Shown in pieces: positions 22,095 to 34,048 of a DNA stretch of 64,000 nucleotides. Source of the stretch: Glycine soja (Eukaryota; Streptophyta; Magnoliopsida; Fabales; Fabaceae); assembly GCF_004193775.1 (NCBI RefSeq), contig NC_041011.1, positions 18,130,615 to 18,194,614 of the forward strand, written 5' to 3'. The notes under the pieces are model-generated. The model worked only from the letters and a program-made list of their open reading frames with translations. It was not told where the DNA came from and did not search any database. Within the stretch, counting starts at the first letter, position 1. Every line of letters starts with the position of its first letter. A program made the translations under genes and the position numbers.

Positions 22095-23302
22095 GCACCA
22101 CTAGTAGAGGCTCTAGTCAATTGCGTAGTTATTCTATTTTTGACTGTGGTCAATTGTGTAGAATGAGGGGTTCTAACCATTCTTCCATTTATTAGAAGCC
22201 TTCAAAGTCTTGTTTTGAAGGTCTTATGTATAGAGGACATATGCTCCTATATTGTTATTTTTGACAGTGAAATTTGGACTACAACTATAGCACCAGTTTT
22301 GTCTCTTCTTGGTTTTTGTTTAATTTTACACTTTTGAATAGTCTAGTTTTATGTATGTTTATGGGCTTACTAATATTTTGCAACTAAGCTGCGTGATTCA
22401 ATTAGTGGCTCTAATGTGACTCAGTTTATCAGTGTTGTCTAATGTTCTATAGTTTTTGAAGTTATGGTTTTTCTCCTTTTCATTTTATTTGTCTGACTCT
22501 TAATCGACAATATGCATTTGGTTTAGTAATGCTATTTCAGAGTATCCGGAATTCAATCATGAATATGAATCTTGTGCTTCGTTAGCTCATGAGATCACAT
22601 CATAATAGACTTTAATTTATGCCAAAGAATAGGATACTTGTGAACATGGAGAAATAACTTAGTTTTAAGGGTTAATCTTTGCCACTTTCGCATATATTAA
22701 CAATAGTCATCTTGGTTCCTTTATGTGCTCCATCAATAACACTTTTCCCCTTCATTCAAATAGGTGCATCTTTTTTAAGTGAAAAGCATTGCTTTATCTA
22801 CTTATGTGTAGGGATAACATAGATGCATTCATGTCTCAGCCCCATAGCAGTTTGGATAGGGATTAAAACTGTAGGGGACACTCGGCTGGTTATTAGTAAT
22901 GCATGAGCTTTTTTTTTGGTGAATAATAATGCATGACCTGTACATCTTGGTTAGTGCTATATTTTTGTTTTCAACATTTTTCTTTTTGTTGTAGTTCTAG
23001 ACTTCCAGTTATGGCTTTCACTGTTATTTTATTTTACAGTTCTTTTTTTTTATGTGTTTTCCTTTTGTGAAATGCATGACCTTCCATTTCCATATAGTTA
23101 TTGTACATGAAGAAGGTAATGCGTTGGAATAAGAAACAATTTCTTCCAAAGATTAAAAGAAAGCAGTCAACTGGTGTTATCTTCATGATTAGCTAATTAT
23201 TTATCTTCTATGTTTTTAGAGACTCCAAACTATATTAAAAACCTAATTGTTAAAGCCCTGGGTTTTCAAATGAAAGGTTGACCATGAGAGCATGGACAGT
23301 GA
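22095..23302. other. Non-coding flank of the B3 fragments, with duplicated segment S (copy 1)
   Basis: No open frame of note. About 22620-23110 is homologous to 24620-24651 joined to 30054-30480, and to 39475-39830. Shared words include TTTGCTTTATCTACTT, GTAGGRGTTATT/ATAACATAGATGCAT and GTTCTAGACTTC. It reads like a 3' UTR or intron of a small gene family duplicated several times. Confidence 0.55.
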
Positions 23303-23370
23303 ATGGGGCTTCAATGAAGATGAGATTAGTCTTCGATGGAACGCTTTCAAGAATTGCTTTGACTTCTCTG
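23303..23370 (+). pseudogene. B3 domain fragment, copy 2
   Basis: The plus strand reads WGFNEDEISLRWNAFKNCFD followed by FSVL and a stop shortly after. It matches the end of the B3-like fragment at 21840-22094 and shares 3' flank (GAGGGGTTCTAAC-ATTCTTCCATTTATTA). It is too short to encode a domain. Confidence 0.45.
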
Positions 23371-24646
23371 TTCTTCTAGTCCAGTGTGTAGTTTTCTTTT
23401 TTTGATTGTTGTAAGACTTGAGGGGTTCTAACTATTCTTCCATTTATTATAAGCCTTCAAAGTCTTGGTTTGAATGTTTAATGTATAGAAAAAATTTACC
23501 ATCCATCCCTTGTCTTTTATGCAGTAAAAAGGTTCTTTCTGAACCTGTTATTTGAGTCTGATTACATTTTTAGAAAAACACTTCACAATTGCACAAAAGA
23601 CCTAAGGATTCATTTGAGTAACATTGAAAATAAGTTTTCCATTTCATAACATGCCTTTTAGTATGAAATCTATAATTGAATATGGAAATTCTAAAATTTC
23701 AGGATGAATGCAGGTGAGTATCATGTATGTAGGTTAACTCAGGAAGTGTCCTGTATTTTGACCCACTAGTTTGGGCAGAAATTGGTTTGGGGCATCTATA
23801 ATAGTATGTATTTGTATTTTCATAACATATATTACGTGCAAGTGATAAATTTAGGATCATCTATGTTACTTGATATATGTTAGATTGTTAGTTCATCATG
23901 AGATTATTAGCATACATAAGACTAATGATAGCATGCAGTATTTTAATTTTACAAATCATATGTACAAAAGTGAGTATAATCTCTTTTTTTGCATTGAGCT
24001 GCCAATTATATTACCTTTTTCAGTTTTTCATTTTGTTCCTTCTTGACTTACATATGCATTTTTATGTATTCCCTTTTTCTCTTGGGATGATTAGAATTCC
24101 AAATTTTCCAATTTCACTTGGGCTGTTTGGATGAGTTTATATTAGTTTCTTAACGCTTATCATTTACATTTATTCCAAATCCGGATTAATAAGTTGGTTC
24201 TTGACAATGACACTGTGCTTGTAATTAGGAATGAACTTAAATAAGAAATCAGACCCATCATTTGATGATCTTATGCTTTCAGCCACTGCTAATTACCTGA
24301 GACTTTCAAAATCAATTATTGTTTTGAAGTCTGTTTTTTCTGTTCCTTTTTTTTTTCTTCTGAAAGTACCTGTGATTGTAAGGATCATGCATGTAATGTG
24401 AAGATTGAAAATGGTTTAGTTTACTCTTGCAAACTTGAAAATTGTGTGATTTACTCTACACTCCACATAATGGTTGTATTTATTTCATTAGTAGTATAAT
24501 GGAAACTCAACTATGCAACACCTAAAAGGTAAGGGAAGTAGGGGAACTAGTACTTACATAGATGAGATGCTTTCAAAGTATACATATCGAAGCATGAATC
24601 ATAGCAGAATAGTTACTTTAGTTTATGTCAGAATAGGATACATGTG
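23371..24646. other. Intergenic DNA, no gene recognised
   Basis: AT-rich. The left part is the duplicated B3 3' flank, and the end (24580-24646) is the left part of segment S, cut by the G1 gypsy insertion. The 78-codon frame at 23898-24134 is hydrophobic and shows no family resemblance. Confidence 0.45.
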
Positions 24647-24651
24647 AACAT
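24647..24651. repeat. Left target-site duplication AACAT of gypsy G1
   Basis: AACAT before the left LTR is repeated at 30049-30053 after the right LTR. The uninterrupted paralogue at about 22637 (GTGAACATGGAG) shows the pre-insertion form. Confidence 0.9.
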
Positions 24652-25072
24652 TCATACGAACCAATGAATATTATAATAATGAAACAGTAATTATGAATCA
24701 ATGGGGTGGAAAAGAGAGCTTTATTATAATGAGAAAAGGGAAAACAGTACATAATTTAGGAATCACAAACCCCTAGGATTTGCCAAGAGCTAGGCTCATT
24801 CAATAGAGAGGACAGTACTCTCTATCCTATTTGCACTCAAAGCCAAAATGCCCCGGTGCCCCTAAATTCCTTTCTGACTCCTTATAACTAGGAATGAAAA
24901 AGCCATGATGCTCTCTCCCTTCAACACGTCATATCAACAATAACAACTTCAGCCACTAATTCCCTTTGTGCCCTTCCTTCTAGAATAGACGTATAAGATC
25001 CTGGGACCACCTGTGGTGTGATGAATTAATTGTTCTGGTGTCCTATCTTCTGCTGCCACGTGGGTCCTATCA
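24652..25072 (-). repeat. G1 3' LTR (left on the plus strand)
   Basis: 421 bp, six differences from 29628-30048, mostly transitions (for example CGTAT/CATAT and CACGTG/CATGTG). The last 124 nt of the polyprotein frame lie within it. Confidence 0.93.
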
Positions 25073-28000
25073 ACAGCCCCTCCTTCAATATTGACCTTGT
25101 CCTCAAGGTCAAAGCTGGGAAACTGACTTCTAATCATAATTTCATCTTCCCACGTTGCTTCTTCTGCAGTCCTTCCTTTCCAATGAATCAAGACTTGTCG
25201 GACCTCCTCATTCTGATGTTTCACCTTTCGTGTGGCTAATACCGCCTCCGGACTGTAAACTTCTATGGGCTCTTCTAACAGTTCAGGAAGCTCAGCATCA
25301 TCTTGATAGGTACCCACAGCTTTTTTGAGCAGCGAGACGTGGAAAACGGGGTGTACTCTTGATCCTTCTGGTAGCTTCAGCTTATATGCCACATGCCCGA
25401 TTTTTTCAACAATAGGATAGGGGCCATAATACCTTGCAGCCAACTTTGCATTGATACGAGTAACTACGGACTGCTGACGGTGTGCTCTCAACTTGACAAA
25501 CATCCATTTACCACATACGAAACTCCGGTCACTTCTTCTCTTGTCGGCTTGAGCTTTCATTTTCTCTTGCGCCCTCAACAATTGGTTCCTTAGTTGTTTG
25601 AGAGCCTCATCTCTATCCACCAGGTCTCTTTGTACAGCTTCCACTCTAGTTTCCCCTTGCACCCACCTGTACAATGATGGGGATGGTCTTCCATAGACTA
25701 TCTCAAAGGGGGTCTTTTCGGTTGCGCTATGGAAAGTAGTGTTAAACCAATATTCGGCCCAGTGCAACCAAGATATCCACGTCTTAGGCTGATCCGTGAT
25801 GAAACATCACAAATAAGTCTCCAAACACCTATTGACCACTTCCATTTGTCCATCCGTTTCCGGGTGATACGCCGTACTCATTCTCAATTTGGTGCCCTGT
25901 AGTTTGAAAATTTCTTTCCAAAAACTACTAATGAAAATCGGGTCCCTGTCACTGACTAATGATAAGGGCATGCCGTGTAATCTCACTACTTCCTTACAAA
26001 AGACCTCTGCAACACTCCTTGCTGTGTACGGGTGCTTGAGGGGAATGAAGTGCACATACTTGGACAAACGATCGACCACTACAAAGACAGTTTCGTATCC
26101 CTTAGATTTTGGTAATCCGGTGATGAAATCCATGGATATATCTTCCCAAATCTGGTTGGGTACAGGTAGGGGTTGTAGTAAGCCCCCGGGTGAGGTTGCC
26201 ATGTATTTCTGTCGTTGGCAAGTGTCACACCGTCTCACAAACTCCTGCACATGATTTTTCATACCAATCCAATAAACATTGGCAGCCAATCTTCTATAGG
26301 TTTTGTAGAATCCGGAGTGTCCCCCATGTGGTGTGGAATGGAACTCTTCCAGAAGTGTAGGAATCACGATTGAATGAGCGGATAAAACTAACCTTCCTTC
26401 ATATAACAACACCCCGTGTCGATACTCATAACCTGGCCACTTATCTGGGTTTTGTTGCACTTCAGACATAATCTTCCGCAACCTTTCGTCTTTATCATTT
26501 TCTGCCTTGATTTGATCTTCCTGCAGCCACTTAATTTGGGAGTGTAAAACCTGCAATTCCCCTGTTTCATGTATTCTAGACAAGGCATCAGCACCCTTGT
26601 TTAGCCTTCCCTGCTTATACACAATTTCGAAATCATAACCCAGCAATTTGGCCGTCCAATTTTGTTGTTCTTTGGTGACTATTCTCTGCTGCAGTAATTG
26701 TTTGAGAGATTTCTGGTTGGTGGAAACCACAAACTTCCTCCCAAGCAAGTAAGGACGCCAATGTTGAATTGCCAAAACTACAACCATCAATTCTTTCTCG
26801 TAAGCTGACTTGGTTAGGTTTCTAACCCCCAGCGCTTTACTGAAGTATGCTATGGGTTTTTTGTCCTGCATCAATATCGCGCCTATTCCACTCCCTGAAG
26901 CATCACATTCAATTACGAATTCTTTAGAAAAATTGGGCAAGGTCAAAACTGGCGCGGTGGTCAGTCTCTTCTTCAATTCATCAAAAGCTTTTTGAGCTTC
27001 CACCCCCCATTTGAATCCGTCCTTCTTGGTAAGTTCAGTGAGAGGTTTGGCTATTTTTCCATAATCACGAATGAACTTACGATAATAACCGGTGAGGCCT
27101 AGGAACCCCCGTACCCGTTTTACGTTTTTAGGTTGAGGCCAGCTGAGCACACTGTCCACCTTCCTGGAATCCACTGCTACTCCTTCTTCCGTAATCATAT
27201 GCCCCAAATACTCAATACTTCTTTGCCCAAAATAACACTTCTTCTGGTTAGCAACCAAACTGTGAGCTGCTAACAACCTTAACACTTCCTCTAAGTGATG
27301 CAAATGTGTCTCCCAGTCCTTGCTGCAAACTAGAATGTTGTCAAAAAACACCAGAACATTCTTTCTCAATAAGGGACGGAAGATATCGTTCATCAGACCT
27401 TGAAACGTGGCCGGCGCATTGGTAAGCCCAAACGGCATTACAAGAAACTCATAGTGGCCTTCATGAGTTCTGAAAGCTGTTTTTCCTACATCTGAGTCTT
27501 TAACTCTCACTTGGTGATACCCTGATTTCAGATCTAGTTTGGAGAAATACCTGGCTCCGTGAAGCTCATCCAACAATTCTTCAATCACCGAAATTGGGAA
27601 CTTATCCGGAATGGTAGCCTTGTTCAATGCCCGATAATCTATACACATCCTCCATGTACCATCTTTCTTTTTGACAAGAATAACGGGGCTGGAAAACGAG
27701 CTGGTACTGTGACGAATTATCCCTGCCGTTAACATCTCCTTGACTTGCTTCTCTATCTCATTTTTGTGATGATGAGGGTATCTGTAGGGACGAACATTCA
27801 CCGGTCCATGTCCGTCGGTGAGGGTGATAGCGTGGTCTCTGTTTCGCTTTGGGGGCAAACCGGTCGGTGTTTGGAACACGTGCTCAAACTTATTCAACAA
27901 CACCTCCATCTCTGCTTGCTGTTGTATGGATAATTCATTTACCCCTTTCCCTTTGTGTTTTACATTGTCCATTTCCCATAGCAGGCCTTGAGAAGTGGGT

Positions 28001-29586
28001 TTGGGCCTATTTAAAATACTTTGTAACGCCACAGTTTGTCTCCTGCACCCCTCGTGTCCCTTGAGAGTAACCCATGATTTGTCCTTCCAAAAGCTCATGG
28101 TTTGTTGTTTCCAATTGGTGATAGTGTCTCCTAAAGTCTTAAGCCAATCAATGCCTAAAACCACATCAATACCTCCCAACTCAAACAAGTGCATTTCTGG
28201 ATTCATTTTCAAGTCTCCAATACACATCTCCAACCCTCTACACACCCCTTGTGTGGAGATTTGAAATCCATTACCTAGCTTGACATTCATTTGGGCCGTG
28301 GGCTCTATGGGCCAATCCATTTGGTGGACTAACTTCTGTGAGATAAAATTATGGATGGCACCACTATCAACTAGGATTAGTACCTCCACCCCTCGTATTG
28401 TGCCTTGAAACTTCATGGTGTGGTGAGTCTCATGAGTAATGTGGTGTAAATTGAGTATGCTCATCTCCCCCTTCTCGTCTTCTTCCTCTCCTACCTCCAC
28501 AGCCAAAATCCTCTCCTCATCTTCCTCGTTTTCCACATCGTCTACTATTAGCACCCTTAGTTCTTTGGCCGGACAACGGTGCATTGGCCCAAAGGGATTT
28601 TTGCACTTAAAACACAAACCCTTTTGTTTATAGTCCATCAGCTCATTGTAAGTGAGTTGTGTATACCCCCTATCACGAGGCCCAATTCTCTTTCTATCTC
28701 CTTTTGGCCCATCAGTGTTGCTTTTCACACCCTCATTTCTGCTTCCTTCTCTCCTCCTCACCATGACCCAATCTGATTGTGACCCATTTTTATGAGATCC
28801 ACTACCAAATCCAAATCTAGGCCCACGATTGGGCTTAAGCTCACTTCCTCCTTCAACCTCCCTCTCCACTACTCTAGCCACCTGTAAGAGTTTTGTTCGC
28901 CTCATTTCACTCAAGGCAGCAAAACTCCTCACCCTTCCTTTTATCTCCGGTTTCAACCCATGGAGGAAGTATCCTCGATACTGTTTCTCCGGTAATCTGG
29001 GAATTTCAGCCACCAAATACTCAAATTCCGTGATGTAATCATCAATCGCCTCTTGTTTAAGATCTGTCAACTGTTCGTAAACATCACCTTCCCCATGGCC
29101 TCCGTAACGTTCAAGCAGAGCTTCCTTCAGCTCCTCCCAACTCAGATCCTCATTTTCTCGCAGAATCGAGTTGAAAAAATGAATCGTCAGCCCGTCCATA
29201 CATAACTGGGCTAGACTCACCTTTACCGCCGGCGTAGTTCCTTGTACTCGAAAGTACACCTCAGCACGCGAGATCCAACCAGCAGGATCGTCACCGTCGA
29301 ACGACGGCAGCTCCACCTTCTTGGCTGACTGACGGAACTCTAGTGTTACATTGTTTTTCACCTCACTAGATTCCGGTTTGTCCTTCTTCTCCGACGTACC
29401 TCCCTCCGTCGCTATCGACTTTCCCAGGTGTTTCTCCAGCAACGCGACTATGTTCGCGTAACTCTCCCGCATCGTGGCTTGTACGCCAGCAATCGAAGCT
29501 CGTACTTCATTCAGTCCTTCCTCCAAAGCTTCGACTCGATGGTCCATTCTGGAAAATGCGGTAAGTGTAACCTTTCTGTTTGGCAT
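24949..29586 (-). pseudogene. G1 gag-pol polyprotein, one internal stop and altered RT active site
   Basis: A single frame of about 1,545 codons from ATG at 29586 to the stop at 24949, interrupted once by TGA at 25807-25809. Domains from the N-terminus: gag (residues ~80-230, VELPSFDGDDPAGWI), zinc-knuckle-like GLCFKCKNPFGPMHRC, protease VDSGAIHNF, RT ([20 protein letters not shown] to FFDNILVCS), RNase H ([25 protein letters not shown]), integrase with an HHCC finger (GHSGFYKTYRRL, CDTCQRQK) and D-D-E (SMDF, VSDRDP, DGQMEVVNR), and a chromodomain-like tail (VLIHWKGRTAEEATWE) after the stop. The second Asp of the RT active-site pair is Asn (codon 27337-27339), and an RNase H position normally Asp is Asn (26716-26718). 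The family is named from domain order and motifs. This copy should be inactive. Confidence 0.93.
25073..25095 (-). other. G1 polypurine tract, inside the coding frame
   Basis: In element orientation GGAGGGGCTGT directly precedes the 3' LTR start TGATAGG. It is read through by the polyprotein frame (Glu-Gly-Gly-Ala). Confidence 0.75.
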
Positions 29587-29627
29587 TCACTGGTACCTCT
29601 CTCGACTATCCGGCAGGTCGGACCAAT

Positions 29628-30048
29628 TCATACGAACCAATGAATAGTATAATAATGAAACAGTAATTATGAATCAATGGGGTGGAAAAGAGAGCTTTAT
29701 TATAATGAGAAAAGGGAAAACAGTACAGAATTTAGGAATCACAAACCCCTAGGATTTGCCAAGAGCTAGGCTCATTCAATAGAGAGGACAGTACTCTCTA
29801 TCCTATTTGCACTCAAAGCCAAAATGCCCCGGTGCCCCTAAATTCCTTTCTGACTCCTTATAACTAGGAATGAAAAAGCCATGATGCTCTCTCCCTTCAA
29901 CACGTCATATCAACAATAACAACTTCAGCCACTAATTCCCTTTGTGCCCTTCCTTCTAGAATAGACATATAAGATCCTGGGACCACCTATGGTGTGATGA
30001 ATTAATTGTTTTGGTGTCCTATCTTCTGCTGCCATGTGGGTCCTATCA
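29628..30048 (-). repeat. G1 5' LTR (right on the plus strand)
   Basis: 421 bp, the partner of 24652-25072. Element orientation runs leftwards from 30048. Confidence 0.93.
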
Positions 30049-30053
30049 AACAT
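30049..30053. repeat. Right target-site duplication AACAT of gypsy G1
   Basis: Matches AACAT at 24647-24651. Confidence 0.9.
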
Positions 30054-31201
30054 AGAGTAATCATCCCTGCCACATTCACTTATATCCACAATTGTCTTTT
30101 TTGTTCCTTTACTTTTTCATTGACACTTTTCCCTTCTTTTAAATGGGTGTCATTTTGAAGTGGCAAACTTTGCTTTATCTACTTGTGTGTAGGAGTTATT
30201 TTTATAACATAGATGCATGTCTTAAGGGATTCAAACATTAAGAAGAAAGAAATAATCTTTAAAGGATCTTCAAAATTAATAACGGAGAACTCTCTACTCT
30301 GCCCTTGTACAGTTTAGTTGGTGCTATATTTTTGTTTTCATGATTTTTTTTTCTCTGTAGTTCTAGACTTCTAGTGATATCTTTTGCCATTTTTTTATTT
30401 TACAATTATTTTTCTTTATGTTTTTTCCTTTTTGTCAAATGCATGACCATCTATTTCCTTATTGATACTATACATGAAGTGCAGAAGAAAGTAATGGATC
30501 AGAATAAGAAACAAATGTTGAGTTGTTAGCTAACGGTGAGATTATTAACATAAACAAGACTAATTTAATTTATTCAGCTCTGCTATGATATGTTTAGTAG
30601 ACATTCACTGATATATACTGGTTGAAAGGAGGTATGACTAATCAATTAACCTACATCTGATATATACTGGTTGATCAATTCTTATAGTTGTTTCGTACAA
30701 TAATAAACTGAGAATTTTTATTAAAAGTAGTCTTGCAGCATCCATGGTTCTTTTATAAAAGCTTTGTGACGAGTCTAATTAACCATCGATACCAAAATCT
30801 CAAATGGAAGTTCATGATAGATGTTCAAATGCCTCAATGGAAGATAGTTCAGCAATTCCCCCACAGATTCCAACAAACTAGCTAGCAACTTTGATTTTTC
30901 AATGTATATTCATAGCCAGATGTCTGGTACTTTTTCTTTTGTTAAAATAAAAATGTGTTCGTACATTCTTAGTGATATTTTTTTCAAACCACATTTTGAA
31001 TATGTGGACACAAGTGCATGCTCAGGTTACAGCATGCTAGTGACGAAGAAAGTGCTAAAATAAAGACATCGTTGTAACCAGTTTTACTTATTACTTCACT
31101 AAAAGAGGTAAATTCACACATTTTATCCTTATTTTCTCAGTAGTATGTTAGAGTAAACGTTGTATTAGGAATTCCTCATTTCAAATAAGCTTCTAATTCC
31201 A
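30054..31201. other. Continuation of segment S (copy 2) and unassigned DNA
   Basis: 30054-30480 continues segment S interrupted by G1. 30480-31201 has no gene. ATATATACTGGTTGA occurs twice (about 30612 and 30660), a short direct repeat. Confidence 0.5.
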
Positions 31202-31747
31202 AACTTAGCAACATATGATATCACGTCATAATTGTGTGCCACATTAGTTATTTTTTCTGTTAGCATTAGATGATAATAACTAGGACTTGCTTCCAGCTTA
31301 TATATAACAGCTATTTTGTCTTTTCCTCATGTTGTTCCTTTAGAAACCTCTTCCGCACCACCGTGGAATTTTCCTGCTCCTGTTGCACAAAACACACACT
31401 ATTTTTTTGGCTCAGCAAAAGTAGATATATATTATATATATAAAAGAGTACCAGAGGTACTATAGGTACAAGTATAGTTTAAACACATAGCTGGTTCAAA
31501 GGATGAAATTAACATTTAGCTATTATGGACCAGCTACACCCCATAACTTAAGTACATATATGCTGCACCTCTAGGAAGAGGTCTCAGCATGTACCCTCCC
31601 TTTCTAATTACACAAAGGCATCTGTCAAATTGGAAGACCACTGATTAAAATGTGTATCGAAATCTTTCTCCATAGCTTTAAGCCAGGACCAGACTAGAAG
31701 AAGCGCTTCATCCATCAGCTTGCTTGCATTAAAAGTTTGGTTATCAA
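31202..31747. repeat. Left arm of a large inverted repeat
   Basis: 546 bp, almost perfectly complementary to 33504-34048. By reading I see only a few differences (an ACGTCAT/ATGTCAT transition, a one-base indel in GATAATAAC, and CTCATG/CTCTTG). It includes a coding-like piece on the minus strand. Confidence 0.92.
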
Positions 31748-31823
31748 GCGCTACATGTATTGTTTTTATTGCATGAATCGGAATGGGTACAATAGTACGC
31801 ATCCTACAACTGCTCATTGTCAT
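31608..31823 (-). pseudogene. Unrecognised exon fragment in the inverted repeat (left copy)
   Basis: The minus strand reads ALDNQTFNASKLMDEALLLV followed by SWLKAMEKDFDTHF and ends NLTDAFV-stop. The right arm (33522-33642, plus) encodes the same peptide from FNASKL onward. It looks like true protein sequence (amphipathic, consistent codon use), but I do not recognise the family. A second coding-like piece in the arms (33873-33938, plus), EQENSTVVRKRFLKEQQEE, follows a TTTTGTGCAACAG acceptor-like site. It may be the end of the same captured gene. Confidence 0.4.
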
Positions 31824-33503
31824 CCATATTTATGACCCATCTTTGAGTTCAAGAGCTGTTTATGCCGATGATTTTTTTTTAATAATTTATATTTGTAATA
31901 AAATACTCTTATAGTGTTAAACGACTTTTTAGAATAGTTTTAATGTCATTAATATAATATTTATAAATAGATAAATTTTTCTTGTTTGTTATTTTTTTAA
32001 AATTTTAAAAAATGAGTAAATAAGCTATTTAGAAAAAGTAAAAGTCAAAAAAGTATTTAAGAAAAATATATTTGAGGAAAAGTATTAGTATAGCAAAATC
32101 TATTCCATGACGCAATTCTGTTATTTAATTAAAAATATAAATATATATTTTATATATCATTTTGAAAAATAAAAGTCAAATGTATATATTAGAAAGTTAG
32201 ATATGAAAAATGTATTAGAATAAGATAATGTATGGTATGACACAATTTTTTTATTTGATTAAAATTTTAAGAAAATTAGGTTTAAAACATTTTTAAAAAT
32301 AAAAATTTAAACATATATAAAAAAATTACAGTTTATTGTTAATATAATATATTTCATATTATCAAAGCTGATTTAATCCCTTTTTTTCCTATTTTCTATA
32401 TCATACTTTTAGTGCTTATATTGTGAGAGATTTTTAAAATTAATCAAACATTTTGTAGTAACACTAAAAAAGGGTCTTTTATTCTGAATCATAACGAACT
32501 ACCTTAAAAATCTTAATTAGACATATATTTCAGCAGTTTTATAATGTACATTTGATTCCTTTAAATATTTTTCTTTTTCTTTTTTGGCACCCCGACATAT
32601 CACTTACAATTCTTATTGAGGTGACATATCGTGTCACCTAATAAATATTAAATATAAAGTATCCAAAACTACAAATAAAAATAAAATCATAACAAAATCG
32701 TTGATGTTTTTCTCTCAATCCCTCTTCATCTCCAAAACCACCTTCTCTTTCAACCCTTCTTCATCCCTAACTTCTCATTTTTCCTTGTCAAGATCATTAA
32801 AATACCCTTTGCACACTTTTCCATTGAAGCCCTTTGTTTGTTTTATTGTTTGATCCGAAAAACAAAACACTACCTTCTCTAGTTCTTGGGGCTATTGTCC
32901 ATCGCAAGTTAAAAACAATAAATCATGATCGATGATAATGCCACCTCTAGCACCACCATGGACAAGGTATGAAAAAGGTTGACATCCTCTACTTGAATTG
33001 ATGATAGGGGTGTTAGCAAGATACAAAAACTATTTCATCATCTTTCTCCTCTAAATCATAACTTGATTTTTTTTATTTCTCTTCTTTTTGCAAAGGAACA
33101 TCAGCATGAGTTACTGTGTTGATTTGATGAAAAAAATATTGAATTATTATCATTAAGTTCTCATTAAGTTCTACTGAGAGAGACACATAATGAGAGGTAG
33201 CCAAGCTTCAAATATTTGAAGTTCTAGCTAGTACACTTGAATTATTATCTTTTTTCTTAAGCTCCTTTACCTCTGCCTGGTAGTGGCTGGGGTTGAGTAG
33301 GCTTATGTGACAGGGCAACAGAGATTGGGAACTTAATTTATGGTTTTGGGTTGCAGATGAGTGATTTCAGTGATAAGCTAATGATAAAGTTTCTGTGGGG
33401 ATGTAACTGTGTTTAGATGTTTTGAAGGTATTTCTAGATTAAAGGTTAACATTCATAAGACCTAAACCTTGCTGACAAGATGAAAATGGTTATGGGGAGG
33501 TCT
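31748..33503. repeat. Spacer of the inverted repeat, holding repeat R copy 1
   Basis: About 31865-32460 is the end part of repeat R. 32462-33160 is the start part of another R unit (the junction near 32460 reads TTTTGTAGTAACACTAAAAA). The rest, 33160-33503, is not assigned. Confidence 0.6.
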
Positions 33504-34048
33504 TTGATAACCAAACTTTTAATGCAAGCAAGCTGATGGATGAAGCGCTTCTTCTAGTCTGGTCCTGGCTTAAAGCTATGGAGAAAGATTTCGATACACA
33601 TTTTAATCAGTGGTCTTCCAATTTGACAGATGCCTTTGTGTAATTAGAAAGGGAGGGTACATGCTGAGACCTCTTCCTAGAGGTGCAGCATATATGTACT
33701 TAAGTTATGGGGTGTAGCTGGTCCATAATAGCTAAATGTTAATTTCATCCTTTGAACCAGCTATGTGTTTAAACTATACTTGTACCTATAGTACCTCTGG
33801 TACTCTTTTATATATATAATATATATCTACTTTTGCTGAGCCAAAAAAATAGTGTGTGTTTTGTGCAACAGGAGCAGGAAAATTCCACGGTGGTGCGGAA
33901 GAGGTTTCTAAAGGAACAACAAGAGGAAAAGACAAAATAGCTGTTATATATAAGCTGGAAGCAAGTCCTAGTTATATCATCTAATGCTAACAGAAAAAAT
34001 AACTAATGTGGCACACAATTATGACATGATATCATATGTTGCTAAGTT
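33504..34048. repeat. Right arm of the large inverted repeat
   Basis: 545 bp, the reverse complement of 31202-31747 with very few differences. It contains the plus-strand copy of the unrecognised coding fragment. Confidence 0.92.

Larger units (their letters stand above)
24652..30048 (-). mobile_element. Ty3/gypsy chromovirus G1, nearly complete
   Basis: 5,397 bp with two 421-bp LTRs that differ at only six positions by my reading, a 5-bp target duplication (AACAT), and one long polyprotein frame on the minus strand. The order gag-protease-RT-RNase H-integrase-chromodomain marks a chromovirus of Ty3/gypsy. LTR ends are TGATAGGACC and CGTATGA in element orientation. It is inserted in segment S. 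The PBS position (minus strand from 29627) reads TTGGTCCGACC, which is not the common initiator-Met site. The low LTR divergence suggests a fairly recent insertion. Confidence 0.93.
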
